DNA of 64,000 bases from Bubalus kerabau (Eukaryota; Chordata; Mammalia; Artiodactyla; Bovidae): the NCBI RefSeq assembly GCF_029407905.1, contig NC_073642.1, forward strand, positions 3,100,001 to 3,164,000, given 5' to 3'. Both the position numbers and the translations under genes were made by a program. This document shows positions 1 through 10,741 of the stretch, piece by piece. The notes under the pieces were generated by a model. It saw only the letters and a program-made list of their open reading frames with translations, ran no database searches and was not told where the DNA came from. The stretch's first letter is position 1. The number at the start of each line of letters is the position of its first letter.

Positions 1-900
1 GTCCGAGACCGGGAAAGGGGGCGCAGCGGCCGCAAAAAGCCCCGCGCCCGCCGCCCGCCGCCGCTCCACCGCTGTCCGTCCGCACCGGGGGTCACAGGGC
101 CCGCCTGCGGGGCTCAGAGCGAGCGCCGAGGGGCCCTCCTGTAGGGCTCGGAGAAGCCGAGGGAGGCGCAGCCGCCCGCGGGTTCAGCGCCCGTCGGCAG
201 AAGCGAAGCGCAAGTCGGCGCGGCGGCGGATGGCGAGCGCCCGAGCCGGCTGAGGGCTACGCAGAGGAGGGGTGCGCAAGTGAGCGGAGGGCGCTGTGTC
301 GATGCTCCCGCGAAGGCGAGTCGGGCTCTACCTCTCCTGCAGTCACCCCGAGCCGAGCGCCACCATCTTGGAAAAAACGCGGATCTCGCGGCCGCGGCGC
401 AAGCCGGGAGGACTGGCTGGGCGGGCCGAGTATCCCGGCAGGCAGCGCGCACCGCCTGGCCCGGCGAGGGCTCCCTGCCTGGACGCAGGGGCGCGGGGCG
501 GGGCCGGGGAGCGCGCGGGAGGGCGCCGCGCTCTGCTCCGCCCCAAATCGTCGGCTCCGCCCCCCTCCTGCTTGCCGTCGTCGCAGCGCAAAGGCGGCTG
601 GGAAAGGGAAGTGGCTCGCTGGCTGCTCCTCGCAGTCCCACTAGGGACGGTCGCCATCTTTGCACCGAATAGAGGGGGCAGTTCCTCTTTAAAGCCCCAG
701 CGGTCTGTTCCCTGACAGAAAGCAGGCGGTACACTTGGGACATCCCCTGAAGCCCTCCGGACTGTTGGAGAGCCCTGTGGGCTATCTAACCAGGGAACGT
801 GCTTGAAGTTGGACGTTCCCGATTTTGTTGGGAAATCGCTTCCGAAATTTCGCCAAGCGGTTTTGGTAGCTGCCAACCTCGCAGTGGGATAGAGCCCTTC
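1..900. promoter_or_regulatory. CpG-island promoter region, probably with a 5' exon
   Basis: The first 700 bases are very GC- and CpG-rich, unlike the AT-rich remainder of the window, as expected of a constitutive mammalian promoter. GC boxes are visible on both strands (for example 495-504 and 555-568). Two YY1-type motifs (363-371 and 652-662) both read AAGATGG on the minus strand; YY1 sites of this type usually lie just downstream of a start site in the direction of transcription. That suggests a minus-strand gene starting near 660-700 and leaving the window leftward; a bidirectional promoter is equally possible. Open frames here are proline/arginine/alanine-rich by-products of GC content, and I do not call a protein. 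A minus-strand ATG with A at 657 sits inside the second YY1 motif in a fair Kozak context. No known gene was recognised. Confidence 0.75.
652..662 (-). promoter_or_regulatory. YY1-type motif overlapping an ATG
   Basis: The minus strand reads CAAAGATGGCG. This is the usual YY1 core with an ATG in it, the arrangement known from TSS-proximal YY1 sites of housekeeping genes. A second, weaker copy lies at 363-371 in the same orientation. Binding is inferred. Confidence 0.45.
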
Positions 901-1255
901 ATATTCTAGGTCGCCGACCCCGACCCCTTTGTGCTTTTGTAAACATTGCAGTAGTAGGCCGAGAGTGCGGACCAGCTTTCTTTCAAGGGACCAAGGTCAT
1001 CTGCTTAGGACTTTGCCTGCAAATGGTCTGTCACTAGTTTACGGGAAGGTAAACCCTGTCTCTTGCAATTTTGACATTCCGTAGATTGTCGATAAAGAGA
1101 AAGTGGCCCTTTGATTGACCCCAGATGGATACAGGCTAATTCTGATCTGTTTGACTGAATCCATGTAAAGCCGTGCGTCTTGAGTTAGGACTCTGAAGCA
1201 CTTACTAGCAAAGCTACAATGGGGTCACTAACAATTCAGTCTTAAGATTTGCGGC
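901..1255. other. Unique sequence next to the CpG island
   Basis: GC content falls away here. No repeat, open frame or RNA gene was recognised. A possible plus-strand splice donor (AAGGTAAAC near 1047) is visible but cannot be tied to an exon. Confidence 0.4.
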
Positions 1256-1306
1256 TTTTGCTGCTAAGTGCATAAAAGACTGTATTTTATGCACTTAGCA
1301 GCAAAA
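1256..1306. repeat. Perfect inverted repeat (hairpin), 22-bp arms
   Basis: The arms 1256-1277 and 1285-1306 are exact reverse complements of 22 bases, separated by the 7-base loop GACTGTA. The arms carry the core TGCTGCTAAGTGCATAA. The transcript would fold into a stem of miRNA-precursor-like length, but stem perfection also fits a small palindromic transposon remnant. No flanking target duplication is obvious. Confidence 0.9.
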
Positions 1307-1309
1307 ATC

Positions 1310-2045
1310 CTTTTTATCTAGTATTCAAACTTTGTATATCAACAGCCATATATAGTAGTGAATTTAACTGTCATTCTTAGACCATCTGTTTTATAGAATC
1401 ATATATATATGTATACACACACATACTGCTTCCCAACAAAAAAAGAAAAATAATCAAGTGCAATTTTAAATTATTAAGGGATAATTCACCAGGGAAGCCC
1501 ATTCTGAAATAACTAATGATAAATGACAGTGTTAAGTCGTGTCCAATTTTAACTTCGTTCCTTATTCTTTTTTCATTTCTTTCAATTACAGATTCGCATT
1601 TGGAAACTCAGCTACGTTTTATGGGCGAGACTAGTTAAAATTAGTGTCAAGGATTTATCTTTGCATGTTATCAAAATAGGCAAATGAGAAATTTTAAAGA
1701 TGGTATTAAAATGTTACTACAATATCTAGCATGTGAAGATTCTTTTAGCAATTCTATTTCCTGTTAAGTAAAAATTAAATGAAATGTAAGTCTAAAAATA
1801 ATAAGTATATCAAACATGGCAGAAAACCCTGAGTTCCAAGAAAATTAAAGACAAGAGAAACCTGCTCTTAGTTAAATGTCTTAAATGCTGATTCTTTACT
1901 AAGGTCAAAAAGGATCCCAATTCCTCCTTGGAATCTGGAGAAATATAGCCCTTTTAGCTTGTTAATATTAAATAGGCATTCTTACCTATGTCAGACTTAT
2001 TTCAAAAACCCACTGTACTCTTTGCCTTGTTCATTTTCAAATTTC
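1310..2045. other. AT-rich unique intergenic or intronic sequence
   Basis: No gene, RNA or clear repeat was recognised. A short (AT)(AC)-rich run lies near 1400-1430. Confidence 0.4.
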
Positions 2046-2115
2046 AAAAATTTGTTGATGTATGGCAAAACCAATACAATATTGTAAAGTAAAAAAAGAA
2101 AAAAAAGAAAAAATT
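2046..2115 (+). mobile_element. L1 3'-end fragment (ruminant type)
   Basis: It carries the typical ruminant L1 tail: GATGTATGGCAAAACCAATA followed by CAATATTGTAAAG and an A-rich run. Only the last 70 or so bases are present. Confidence 0.75.
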
Positions 2116-2389
2116 TTGCTGGTAGAAATTAGCAACATGAACTTTGTCAGGAATCCTTAGAATCCTAATAGTGTTCCATCTCCATATATATCAGTTTTTA
2201 TGAATAAATTTTTTCCCAAGTCAGACCCATATTTTCCTTCAGGTATGTTTTCCCAGGAAAACAACTTATTACCTACTAAGTTAAGTAATAAATCTGTTTG
2301 ATTATTCTACGCAAAATGAGACCCAGTAGTTTCTAAGTTTCCCATTTCAGTGTAAAGTTAAAGGAGCGGTTTAATTTTTTTTCATATAG

Positions 2390-2515
2390 CTCATTAATTC
2401 CTTTAACAAACTTTGAACTTCTACTGTTTACCAAGATCTGTGCCAGGCTTTGAAAACAATAAAAGATCAACAATCCCTATCCTTGCCCTCAAGTATTCAC
2501 AGTCCAAGAGGAAAT
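2390..2515 (+). mobile_element. L2-like ancient LINE fragment
   Basis: Degraded match to the L2 3' region: a TACTGTTTACCA...GTGCCAGGC segment followed by CAATCCCTATCCTTGCCCTCAAGTATTCACAG in pieces. The rest of 2116-2838 shows nothing recognisable. Confidence 0.4.
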
Positions 2516-2838
2516 CACACCAGTAAAATGACATTTTTTTCAAAATAACCCAACAGTTTTTACGAAAGTTTGCTCTAGATTGCTGATGAAGTTTTGTGTT
2601 TTTTTTAAATGGCTGTTTTGGTGCTCAGAATTTCTTTTTGATGTGAGTCACAACAGATGAATCAAAATGCATAGACAATTTTTTATTCCCTAGCATGCCT
2701 CTGGGATCAGGAGGAAGCTGAAAGAATAGAACAAAAAATGGTCAGATACAGTGGGATGAAAGTTACTGTTGCTATATTTAGGTTACATCAAAATGTTACA
2801 CACACAACTGTAGAAAAAGACTAGGGTTTCAGTATATG

Positions 2839-3790
2839 AGTTCAGTTCAGTTCAGTTCAGTTGCTCAGTCGTGTCTGACTCTTTGCGACCCCATGAATTG
2901 CAGCATGCCAGGCCTCCCTGTCCACCGACTCCCGGAGTTCACTCAGACTCACGTCCATCGAGTCAGTGATGCCATCCAGCCATCTCATCCTCTGTCCCCT
3001 TCTCCTCCTGCCCCCAATCCCTCCCAGCATCAGAGTCTTCCAATGAGTCAACTCTTCACATGAGGTGGCCAAAGTACTGGAGTTTCAGCTTCAGATTCAT
3101 TCCTTCCAAAGAAATCCCAGGGCTGATCTCCTTCAGAATGGACTGGTTGGATCTTCTTGCAGTCCAAGGGACTCTCAAGAGTCTTCTCCAACACCACAGC
3201 TCAAAAGCATCAATTCTTCAGCGCTCAGCTTTCTTCACGGTCCAACTCTCACATCCATACATGACCACTGGAAAAACCATAGCCTTGACTAGAAGAACCT
3301 TTGTTGGCAAAGTAATGTCTCTGCTGTTGAATATGCTATCTAGGTGGGTATAACTTTCCTTCCAAGGAGTAAGCATCTTTTAATTTCATGGCTGCAGTCA
3401 CCATCTGCAGTGATTTTGTCTGATACTGTTCCCACTGTTTCCCCATCTTATTTCCCATGAAGTGATGGGACCAGATGCCATGATCTTCGTTTTCTGAATG
3501 TTGAGCTTTAAGCCAACTTTTTCACTCTCCTCTTTCACTTTCATCAAGAGGCTTTTTAGTTCCTCTTCACTTTCTGCCATAAGGGTGGTGTCATCTGCAT
3601 ATCTGAGGTTATTGATATTTCTCCCGGCAATCTTGATTCCAGCTTGTGCTTCTTCCAGCCCAGCATTTCTCATGATGTACTTTGCATATAAGTTAAATAA
3701 GCAGGGTGACAAATATACAGTCTTGACGTACTCCTTTTCCTATTTGGAACCAGTCTGTTCCATGTCCATTTCTAACTGTTGCTTCCTGAC
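2839..3790 (-). mobile_element. BovB LINE, 5'-truncated, with RT fragment
   Basis: The 3' terminus (TTCAGT-type repeats on the plus strand) is at 2839 and the element reads leftward. It covers the C-terminal part of the BovB reverse-transcriptase protein. A minus-strand frame at 3712-3398 keeps the RT palm motif YADD; the C-terminal tail lies in 3072-2857. A frameshift near 3400 and further lesions separate the frames. Similarity stops abruptly at about 3790, where a longer copy elsewhere in the window (18650-20480) continues, so this is the 5' truncation point. Non-functional. Confidence 0.9.
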
Positions 3791-4484
3791 AGTAGCTCTC
3801 CATATTTAAGAAACTGTTGTAGCAAAATTCTGTGAAGACCATTGCCTGACAGGACAAGTGCTCAGCAAATTGTAGTGCTTAGAACTAGCAGTAGTGACCG
3901 TTTATCATTACAGACTCCAGGCATAAACTCCTTCACTCGTTGACCTTTGTTCCTACAGATTACCCAAATTTGCACTTCCCTTGATCTTCTGTCTTAAAGC
4001 ATGAGCCATTCTTCTTCCTTTCTAGAGCTAATGTATATGGGAGTTATGTGCGTCTCAAGACTTAATCCCTCTCCTATTAATTCCTTCTCCTATTCATTAA
4101 TTCTCCTCTTAACTTTGTTCATTTTGGAAGAGCTATCAGATTGCCGTTTGCTTCCAAGTCCCTCTTCAACTACTGAAATGTAGTATTTGCTCCCATTTTA
4201 CTACATATATTGCTTGTATTTATGTCAGTAATGGCATAATGACCAAATTTAAATGTTGCTTTTCAATTTTCATGGTATCTGACCTCTTTGCAGCCTTCCA
4301 CATTGCTAATCTACTGGAAACTGCTCCTTTGATTCCATCATGCTGAGATCTCCATCCTCTTCTCCTGTGTCTTAGATTACTCCTTCTCAAATCTTCTTTA
4401 CACAATGCTAGTCTTCTCTGCTTTTGATACTCTTGACCCACCATTTCTACACAGTTGCTCACAAAACTTGTTTATGTATATTCT
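3791..4484. other. Unique sequence
   Basis: No gene or confident repeat was seen. Short open frames at 4001-4183 and 4462-4220 resemble nothing known. Confidence 0.4.
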
Positions 4485-4690
4485 GTGTGTGTGCATGAGT
4501 GCTTGCTCTGTTGTGTCCAACTCTGTGCAACCCCATGGACTGTAGCCCACCAGACTCCTCTGTCCATGGAATTCTGGCAAGAATACTGGAGTGGGTTGCC
4601 ATTCCTTTCTCCAGGGATCTTCCTGACCCAGGGATCAAACCCAGGTCTTCTGCACTGCAGGAAGATTCTTGACTGAATGAGCCACCAGAG
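4485..4690 (-). mobile_element. Bov-tA SINE
   Basis: tRNA-Glu-derived Bov-tA in reverse: the plus strand runs from the GTGTGTGCATGAGTGCTTGC end to the inverted tRNA head (GAGCCACCAGAGA) near 4680. Confidence 0.9.
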
Positions 4691-5480
4691 ATCACTTATG
4701 TCAGTCAGAAATCTGAGTCTGAATCTTGGACACTGACCTCACTCAGAAATTTCAGACATCTATCTTCAACTGCTTATTGGAAATTTGTACTGAATGTCCT
4801 ACATTCACCTCACATTCATTCACATCTGAAATCAAACTGCTGACTGTGCCCCATTTTCCGTCATTCACTGAGATGTGGATAATTGTGAAGAAAAGAGGGT
4901 TTTGGAAGAATAAGCAGGAATTGGTTTTTTAAAATGTTAAATTTGAGATGCCTGTATGTCTGCAGTACAGAGTGATTGCTAGTTGGCCCCTAAAGTGCAC
5001 TCTCCTCTTCATCCATGATAGTAGCACACCTGGCCAGATCCATGGTTTCCTATAATAAATTCTCTAGGTGTAGCCGTGTCACTGTTCTGGCTAGTGGGAT
5101 GTGAGCAGAAATGATGTGAGCAACTTCACGATCATACTGTAAAAGAAATGAGATGCTCCTTTCTCTCTGTCCATTTCTGATGGTTGGAGTGTGGTAGGGT
5201 TGTGAGCTAGAGCAATAGGATGGGCCCCAAGGATTTTCTGAGTCACAACTTGTATACCAGTGTGAACTTTGGTGTGAGTTCCTAACCCTGTAATAAGCCA
5301 TGGTTACTCTAGATACCTTTCACTGCAGCTAACTTTGTATCCTTATATCCAAATGAAATCAAGGAAGCAGCTGAATGTAGGCATCTGTAGTTAGGGTTGA
5401 ATGAAATCATCCTACATTCCCTGACTTGATTGATGACTCCACCATCTGTGGTAGTCCCCAGTCATAGTATTAGTAATCCT
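4691..5480. other. Unique sequence
   Basis: No gene or clear repeat was recognised. Confidence 0.35.
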
Positions 5481-5492
5481 AGACTTTCTCTT

Positions 5493-5771
5493 CGGAGAAG
5501 GCAGTGGCAACCCACTCCAGTACTCTTGCCTGGAAAATCCCATGGACAGAGGAGCCTGGTAGGCTGCAGTTCATGGGGTCGCTACAAGTCAGACATGACT
5601 GAGCGACTTCACTTTCACTTTTCACTTTCATGCATTGGAGAAGGAAATGGCAACCCACTCCAGTGTTCTTGCCTGGAGAATCCCAGGGACGGGGGAGCCT
5701 GGTAGGCTGCCGTCTATGGGGTCGCACAGAGTCAGACACGACTGAAGCGACTTAGCAGCAGCAGGAGCAGC
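5493..5771 (+). mobile_element. BovA2 SINE
   Basis: Complete dimeric BovA2 ending in a CAGCAG tail. It is flanked by a perfect 12-bp target duplication AGACTTTCTCTT (5481-5492 and 5772-5783). Confidence 0.97.
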
Positions 5772-5844
5772 AGACTTTCTCTTCCTCAATCTGAAGGCAG
5801 TTAGGAAGCAAAGTTATGTGTGCCTTAACACATTGGTTTTAGAA

Positions 5845-6050
5845 TTAGCGTAGCAAAGTGGTTAAGAGCATAGGCTCACAATTTATTAACAACTGCAAAA
5901 ATGCTGACTAAAATCATAAACCCCTCTCTGATTTGGGCCTCTCATCTGTAAGATGGGGTTGTCATGAGGATTAAATGTTAATACACATAAAAGCACCTAG
6001 AATGAGTGGGTACGTAGTATAAGCTCAGTAAAGATGAGCTTTTTATTATC
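5845..6050 (+). mobile_element. MIR SINE (first of two)
   Basis: MIR features in order: AGTGGTTAAGAGCATAGGCTC, CATCTGTAAGATGGGG, TGAGGATTAAATG and GCTCAGTAAAG. Degraded but nearly full length. Confidence 0.8.
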
Positions 6051-6055
6051 CCATG

Positions 6056-6265
6056 GAAATCCCAGTACTGCCACTTACCAAATATAAAGACTTTAATTAA
6101 ATATTCAATTAATCTCTCTGTTTCCTTATCAGTGAAGTAGGAAAAATGGTAGTAGCCTCATCAGGCTGCTGTGGAGAGTGAACAGGGACAGTACCTGTGA
6201 AGTGTTTCGTGCCTAGTATATGGGAAGTGCTCAATAAATGGTAGTAGTCACTATTATTGTTATTC
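6056..6265 (+). mobile_element. MIR SINE (second, same orientation)
   Basis: Starts within the CACTTACC part of MIR, followed by TTTCCTTATCAGTGAAGTAGG and GTGCTCAATAAATGGTAGTA. It lies directly behind the first MIR. An L2-like 3' end may follow at about 6340-6450. Confidence 0.75.
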
Positions 6266-6485
6266 ATTATCCATTCAATAATAATATCATTATTATTATC
6301 ATAACATCCATTTCCTTCCACTGCTGCTACCATAATTTAGACCCTTAGTGTTTCTTACTTGAACCAGAATATAAGCTTCAGAAGTATTAGAACGTCAGGG
6401 ACATCTTATCTTATTATTATTGTAGCCCTAACACAATGCTGATACAGTACTTTCCTGGATGGGAAAAAAGCTCCTCATCATGGAA

Positions 6486-6602
6486 TTTTTTTTTAACTTT
6501 TATTTTATATTGAAGTATAGCCAATTAGCTATACATATCACACAATGTATGATAGTTTCAGATGGATAGCAAAGGGGCTCAGCCATACATATACATGTAG
6601 AT
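6486..6602 (-). mobile_element. Old L1 3'-end fragment
   Basis: The plus strand opens with a T-rich tail followed by a TATTGAAGTATAG segment and a CAGTTTCAG/GGCTCAGCCATACATATACA pattern typical of cetartiodactyl L1 3' ends in reverse. Confidence 0.55.
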
Positions 6603-6619
6603 GGAATGTTTTTTAAAGA

Positions 6620-7055
6620 AACGTGAATCTTAATGCTCCCTTGCTTGAATATATCAGTGGCTTGAATATATCAAAGTGTTCAAACTCCAAGAACAAGGCC
6701 TACTGGAGATGGGGCCTGCCTCCTAGCCCTATTTCCTTCCACTCCCCTCATGGATACTTCTTGAAGTGATACAAACTCGATAGTCATTTGGAGCCCTTTT
6801 GCCTGCAGTTTGTTCTTGTAGACAACTCCAAGCACCTCCTCTGAGGAGCCTCTCTAACCTTTTCAGGTGGGATTGTTGCTCACACCAGTTCTTCCTGTCA
6901 TGTCACTTTTCGCATTCATGCTGTGCTGTGCTTACAGTTCTATCTCCACTCAAGTTCCTTGAGACAGGAGAGTCCCTTTGGCTTCCTTTTTGTTCCCAGT
7001 GTGTATCTCAGTAGCTGAAACTTGGCACGTCCTCAAAAAGTGTTTGAATGAATGA
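6620..7055 (+). mobile_element. L2 LINE 3' region
   Basis: The order of landmarks matches L2: a CAAGCACCTCCTCTGAGGAG segment, then CCTTGAGACAGGAGAGTC, then a GTGTTTGAATGAATGA terminus. Strongly diverged. Confidence 0.55.
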
Positions 7056-7305
7056 GCTAATGTATGGTAAAGTAGTGTATCTTTGCATATTTTGCTTTTC
7101 AGTTGAGTCAAGCAGAGATACAAGGTGCAGAGCTGTCTGCCTGTACAATTTAGTAGGGACAGAAAAATCAGGCAAATTTATTGTACGATGTTTTAACTTG
7201 TGAACTCCAGCAACTACGTAAGCAACAATATAAGTCTTTAAACTTTCAGGACCTTAATATTATGTATAAAAATAAGATAGTGAACAAGATAACCTACAAA
7301 ATTCT

Positions 7306-7472
7306 TTTTTAAATTTATCTGACGGTGTCAGGTCTTATTTGCAGCTCTCAACTCTTCCATTTTTAGTTGCTGCATGCAGGGTCTCTGTGGCAGCACGTGC
7401 GTTCCCTGACCAGGGCAGCCTGCACTGGGAGCTCAGACTCCCAGCCACTAGACCACCAGGGACATCCAAACT
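7306..7472 (-). mobile_element. CHR-type tRNA-derived SINE
   Basis: Reverse orientation: T-rich tail at left, then GTTGCTGCATGCAGGG..., and an inverted tRNA-like head ending CCACTAGACCACCAGGGACA. An imperfect duplication flanks it (TACAAAATTCT at 7295-7305, TTACACAATTCT ending 7483). Confidence 0.8.
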
Positions 7473-7483
7473 TACACAATTCT

Positions 7484-8130
7484 CTTAAATCTGTAACTTA
7501 TTCAACGACTAATTTTCCCTGACTGCAGATGTATCTAAGACTACTTAAGAAGTCATTCAAGCAAAAACCTGGAAGTCATTAAATCATGCTTTGACTGTGG
7601 TCATTTCAGTCTTTTTGCCTGCCTCACCCAACTGGAGAGTAGCTGGAAAAGAGGCATTTGATTGAATGGTGGTTGCTGCATTCATGCTGAATTCTATCTC
7701 TAATACCATTTTTAAGATATATCATACTGATTCTTACAGGAACTCTAATAATTTTTTGTATCAAAGGAAAACACTGGTTAAATAAAATCTTTGTTATTAA
7801 AAATAGTGCAGACAACTGTACTTACTGGTTTGGGGGGGAACCTCAACTAAAAATATCTAGCAAGGTAAGAATCATGAATATAGTTTGCAATTGATAAGCA
7901 ATATTTTTTTATTCTTGCTTGACTCTAACAACAGAATACAAAATTACCAAAATGATAAAAATTTACTATTGGATTTTTTTTTGGTATTGCTTGAAATAAA
8001 ACTTGCCTTCTTTTTGTTGTTTTTAGTTTTGTTTTGTGACAGTAAACCATCCTTATAAAAAGACAAAGTTTTTATAAGATAGTAATGTAGATATTATTCA
8101 TGACATGAAATATTTTATATTGCTTCTTTT
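7484..8130. other. Unique AT-rich sequence
   Basis: No gene or confident repeat was recognised. Confidence 0.35.
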
Positions 8131-9207
8131 TATTAGATTGGTGCAAACATAATTGTAGTTTCAGTCTGTAATACATTGTAAATAGGCTCAAATGCATCTT
8201 TATTATAATAATTAAAATAGGAACCATTACAATGAGGAACCATAACAAAATAGGAACCATTACAAACACACTTTTGCCAACAAGAAATAAGCTTATTCCT
8301 GTATCATAAAAATCCATGCTTTGAGAGTCAACAAACACTTGGAAAGCATTTTCTGCCTCCTGTTGGTTGTGGAAGCATTTTCCCTGCCAAAAGTTGTCAA
8401 GATGCTTGAAGAACTAGTCAGAGAGAGGTCAGGTGAATATAGAGGATGAGGCAAAATGTCATAGCCTGATTCATTCAAACTTTGAAATGTTGGTTGTGTG
8501 ACATGCAGTTGGGCATTGGTCGTGCAGAATTGGGCCTTTTCTGTTGACCAATGCTGGCTGCAGGAATTGCAGTTTTCTGTGCACCTCATTAATTTGCTGA
8601 GCATTCTTCTCAGGCCTAATGGTTTCACTGGGATTCAGAAAGATGTGGTTGCTTAGACCAGCAGCAGACCACTAAGCAGTGACCATGATCATTTTTGGGT
8701 GCAAAAACCCACATTTTTTTGGCATTAGAAAGTGCTTTGGAGCTTCTTCTCACTCCAACTACCGAGGTGGTCATCACTGATTGTCATATAAAATCCACTT
8801 TTCATCGCACGTCATAATCCAATCGGGAAACTCATTACATAGAATAAGAGAAGACAACACTTCAAAAGGATGACTTTTTTTGATTTCCAGTCAGCTCATG
8901 AGACACCCATTTATCAAGCTTTATTCACCTTTCCAATTTACTTCAAATGCCGAATGACCTTAGAATGGTTGACATTGAGTTCTTCGGCAACTTCTCTTGT
9001 AGTTAGTTGTAAGAGGATCAGTTTCGATGATCCTCTCAACTGATTGTTATCAACTTCTGATGGCAGGCCACTATCCTCCTCATCTTGGAGGGCCTTATCT
9101 ACTTTGCAAAACTTCCTGAACCACCACTGCACTGTATATTCATTAGCAGTTCCTGGGCCAAATGTGTTGTTGATGTTGCAAATTGTCTCTGCTGCTTTAC
9201 AACTCAT
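8072..9207 (-). pseudogene. mariner transposase pseudogene
   Basis: Coding remains of the element at 8133-9438. At least three frames are needed to read through it, and stops interrupt the region 8630-8937. Binding-domain helices are better kept than the catalytic core. The family cuts and pastes at TA sites using a D,D34D triad; the triad is not intact here because the second aspartate and the residues after it lie in different frames. Confidence 0.85.
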
Positions 9208-9438
9208 TTTGAACTTGAATAAGAAAATTGCTTAAATTTGCTTTTTGTCTAACATTTCCCAAGTCTAAAATACATATATAATACACAACAAGTAATAAGT
9301 CATCAGCAAAAAAAGCATAAAGCAAGAAATGTGCATTAAAATGATCTAAGTATAACCACATTTATTTAAGAATGTATTCCAATATCAAACAGCAAAGTTC
9401 AACAAAGCATAACTGCAATTACTTTTGCACCAACCTAA
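8133..9438 (-). mobile_element. Full-length mariner DNA transposon, decayed
   Basis: Terminal inverted repeats (TTAGATTGGTGCAAACATAA at 8133; right end TTACTTTTGCACCAACCTAA ending 9438) are flanked by TA dinucleotides at 8131-8132 and 9439-9440, the target duplication of Tc1/mariner elements. Length 1306 bp equals an uninterrupted mariner. The transposase gene reads on the minus strand: the N-terminal helix-turn-helix part is open from 9207 to 8938 (starting MSCKAAETIC, with TTREVAEELNVNHS further on). The catalytic half continues in shifted frames 8628-8293 and 8338-8072. A frameshift falls within the second catalytic motif (LHD...), while LPHPLYSPDLS is still readable. The element is immobile. 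Confidence 0.93.
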
Positions 9439-9440
9439 TA

Positions 9441-9687
9441 ATTCCTGCTAAGCATGATACTGATTGCAACTGTTATTTCAGTACTTAATGCAAAGTTGCT
9501 GAAATGAATTTATTTCCACAAATTTCATTTGTGAACCCATTAAATGCTAGTTTCTTAAATAAATCATAATAATTCTGACAACAATCTTTGATATTATACA
9601 TTTCATGGATTAGGTAATTGAGCTTAAAATAAGTAACATGTTGATGTTCCATGCCTAAAACCTAATAGAGCTAGGGTGTAAATCCAG

Positions 9688-9722
<35 letters not shown>

Positions 9723-9964
9723 TGTGTCTGCTTTCCCAGAAGACAAAGATAAATTTTTAGAATTTCAAAAATATGTTTCATTGAAATGTTTTCTCAATTT
9801 TCCAGTCATCACTTTTTATTCATTAGTTCCTAAAAGTATTGTAAGAAGAGTATTTTTAAATTGCTACCTGAACAGAAAGCTCCTCGTCCCTCCTTTTCCA
9901 TACTGTTCAGTTCAAACAGGGCTTCTGAAAGCCTCAGCTGGCCTGCTCTGCCCCTGTTCCCTTA
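9441..9964. other. Unique sequence with a (TG)n microsatellite
   Basis: (TG)n runs from about 9690 to 9719. Otherwise no gene or repeat was recognised. Confidence 0.6.
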
Positions 9965-10355
9965 CAGTACTCAATTCTGATTGTGTGATTTGGGACCAGT
10001 TGCTTATCTTCTTTACACTTCAAGTTTTCATCTATAAAACTGATGATATTGTAATGATTTAAGATACAGTGTGTTGCTCAGGACTTGGCTCAGTGTCTCA
10101 TGCTTGTGCTAGGTCGCTTTGGTCGTGTCCAACTCTGTGCAATCCTATGGACTGTAGCCTGCCAGGTTCCTCTGTCCATGGGATTATCCAGGCAAGAATA
10201 CTGGAGTTGCCATGTCCTCCTCCAGGGGATCTTCCCAACCCCAGGAGCAATTCCACATCTCCTGTATTGGCAGGCAGGTTCTTTACCACTAGTACCACCT
10301 GGGCAGCTCAGTGCCTAACACAATACAAATGCTCAAAAAATGCTTATGAATGAGT
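9965..10355 (+). mobile_element. MIR SINE split by a Bov-tA
   Basis: The 5' part (TGTGTGATTTGGGACCAGTTGC, then TTTTCATCTATAAAACTGATGA) ends at the Bov-tA insertion; the 3' part (GTGCCTAACACAATACAAATGCTC, then ATGAATGAGTG) resumes after it. Confidence 0.75.
10099..10305 (-). mobile_element. Bov-tA SINE inside a MIR
   Basis: Reverse Bov-tA from the CTAGGTCGC-type end to the inverted tRNA head (CTAGTACCACCTGGGCA). It has an 11-bp target duplication with one mismatch (GCTCAGTGTCT 10088-10098; GCTCAGTGCCT 10306-10316). Confidence 0.93.
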
Positions 10356-10442
10356 GGGTGAATGGATGAAACTGTTTTAATTTGGGATTCTCCCAGAAAC
10401 AGATCTTGACAAAATGATTTGGGTGCAAGTAGTATCTTTGGG

Positions 10443-10729
10443 CGGAGAAGGCAATGGCAACCCACTCCAGTACTCTTTCCTGGAAACCCCCAGTGGAAGG
10501 AGGAGCCTGGTAGGCTGCAATCCATGGAGTCGCAAAGAGCTGGACACCGCTGAGCGACTTCACTTTCACTTTTCACTTTGATGAATTGGAGAAGGAAAAT
10601 GGCAACCCACTCCAGTGTTCTTGCCTGGAGAATCCCAGGGACGGGGGAGCCTGGTGGGCTGCCGTCTATGGGGTCGCACAGAGTCAGACACGACTGAAGC
10701 GACTTAGCAGCAGCAGCAGCAGCAGCAGC
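10443..10729 (+). mobile_element. BovA2 SINE
   Basis: Full dimeric BovA2 with a (CAG)n tail and a perfect 12-bp duplication AGTATCTTTGGG (10431-10442 and 10730-10741). Confidence 0.97.
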
Positions 10730-10741
10730 AGTATCTTTGGG

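Noticed and set aside
114..876. Overlapping long frames on both strands in the CpG island
   Set aside because: GC-rich DNA has few stop codons; the products are low-complexity and match no family.
2840..2870. TTCAG repeats considered as a CRISPR-like or regulatory array
   Set aside because: They are the normal terminal repeat of BovB (CTGAA)n in reverse.
2857..3072. Short frames on both strands through BovB and SINE copies
   Set aside because: They recur with the same sequence at every BovB, BovA2 or Bov-tA copy and are repeat-derived.
5752..5771. CAG-rich tracts considered as trinucleotide-repeat loci
   Set aside because: They are the tails of BovA2 SINEs.
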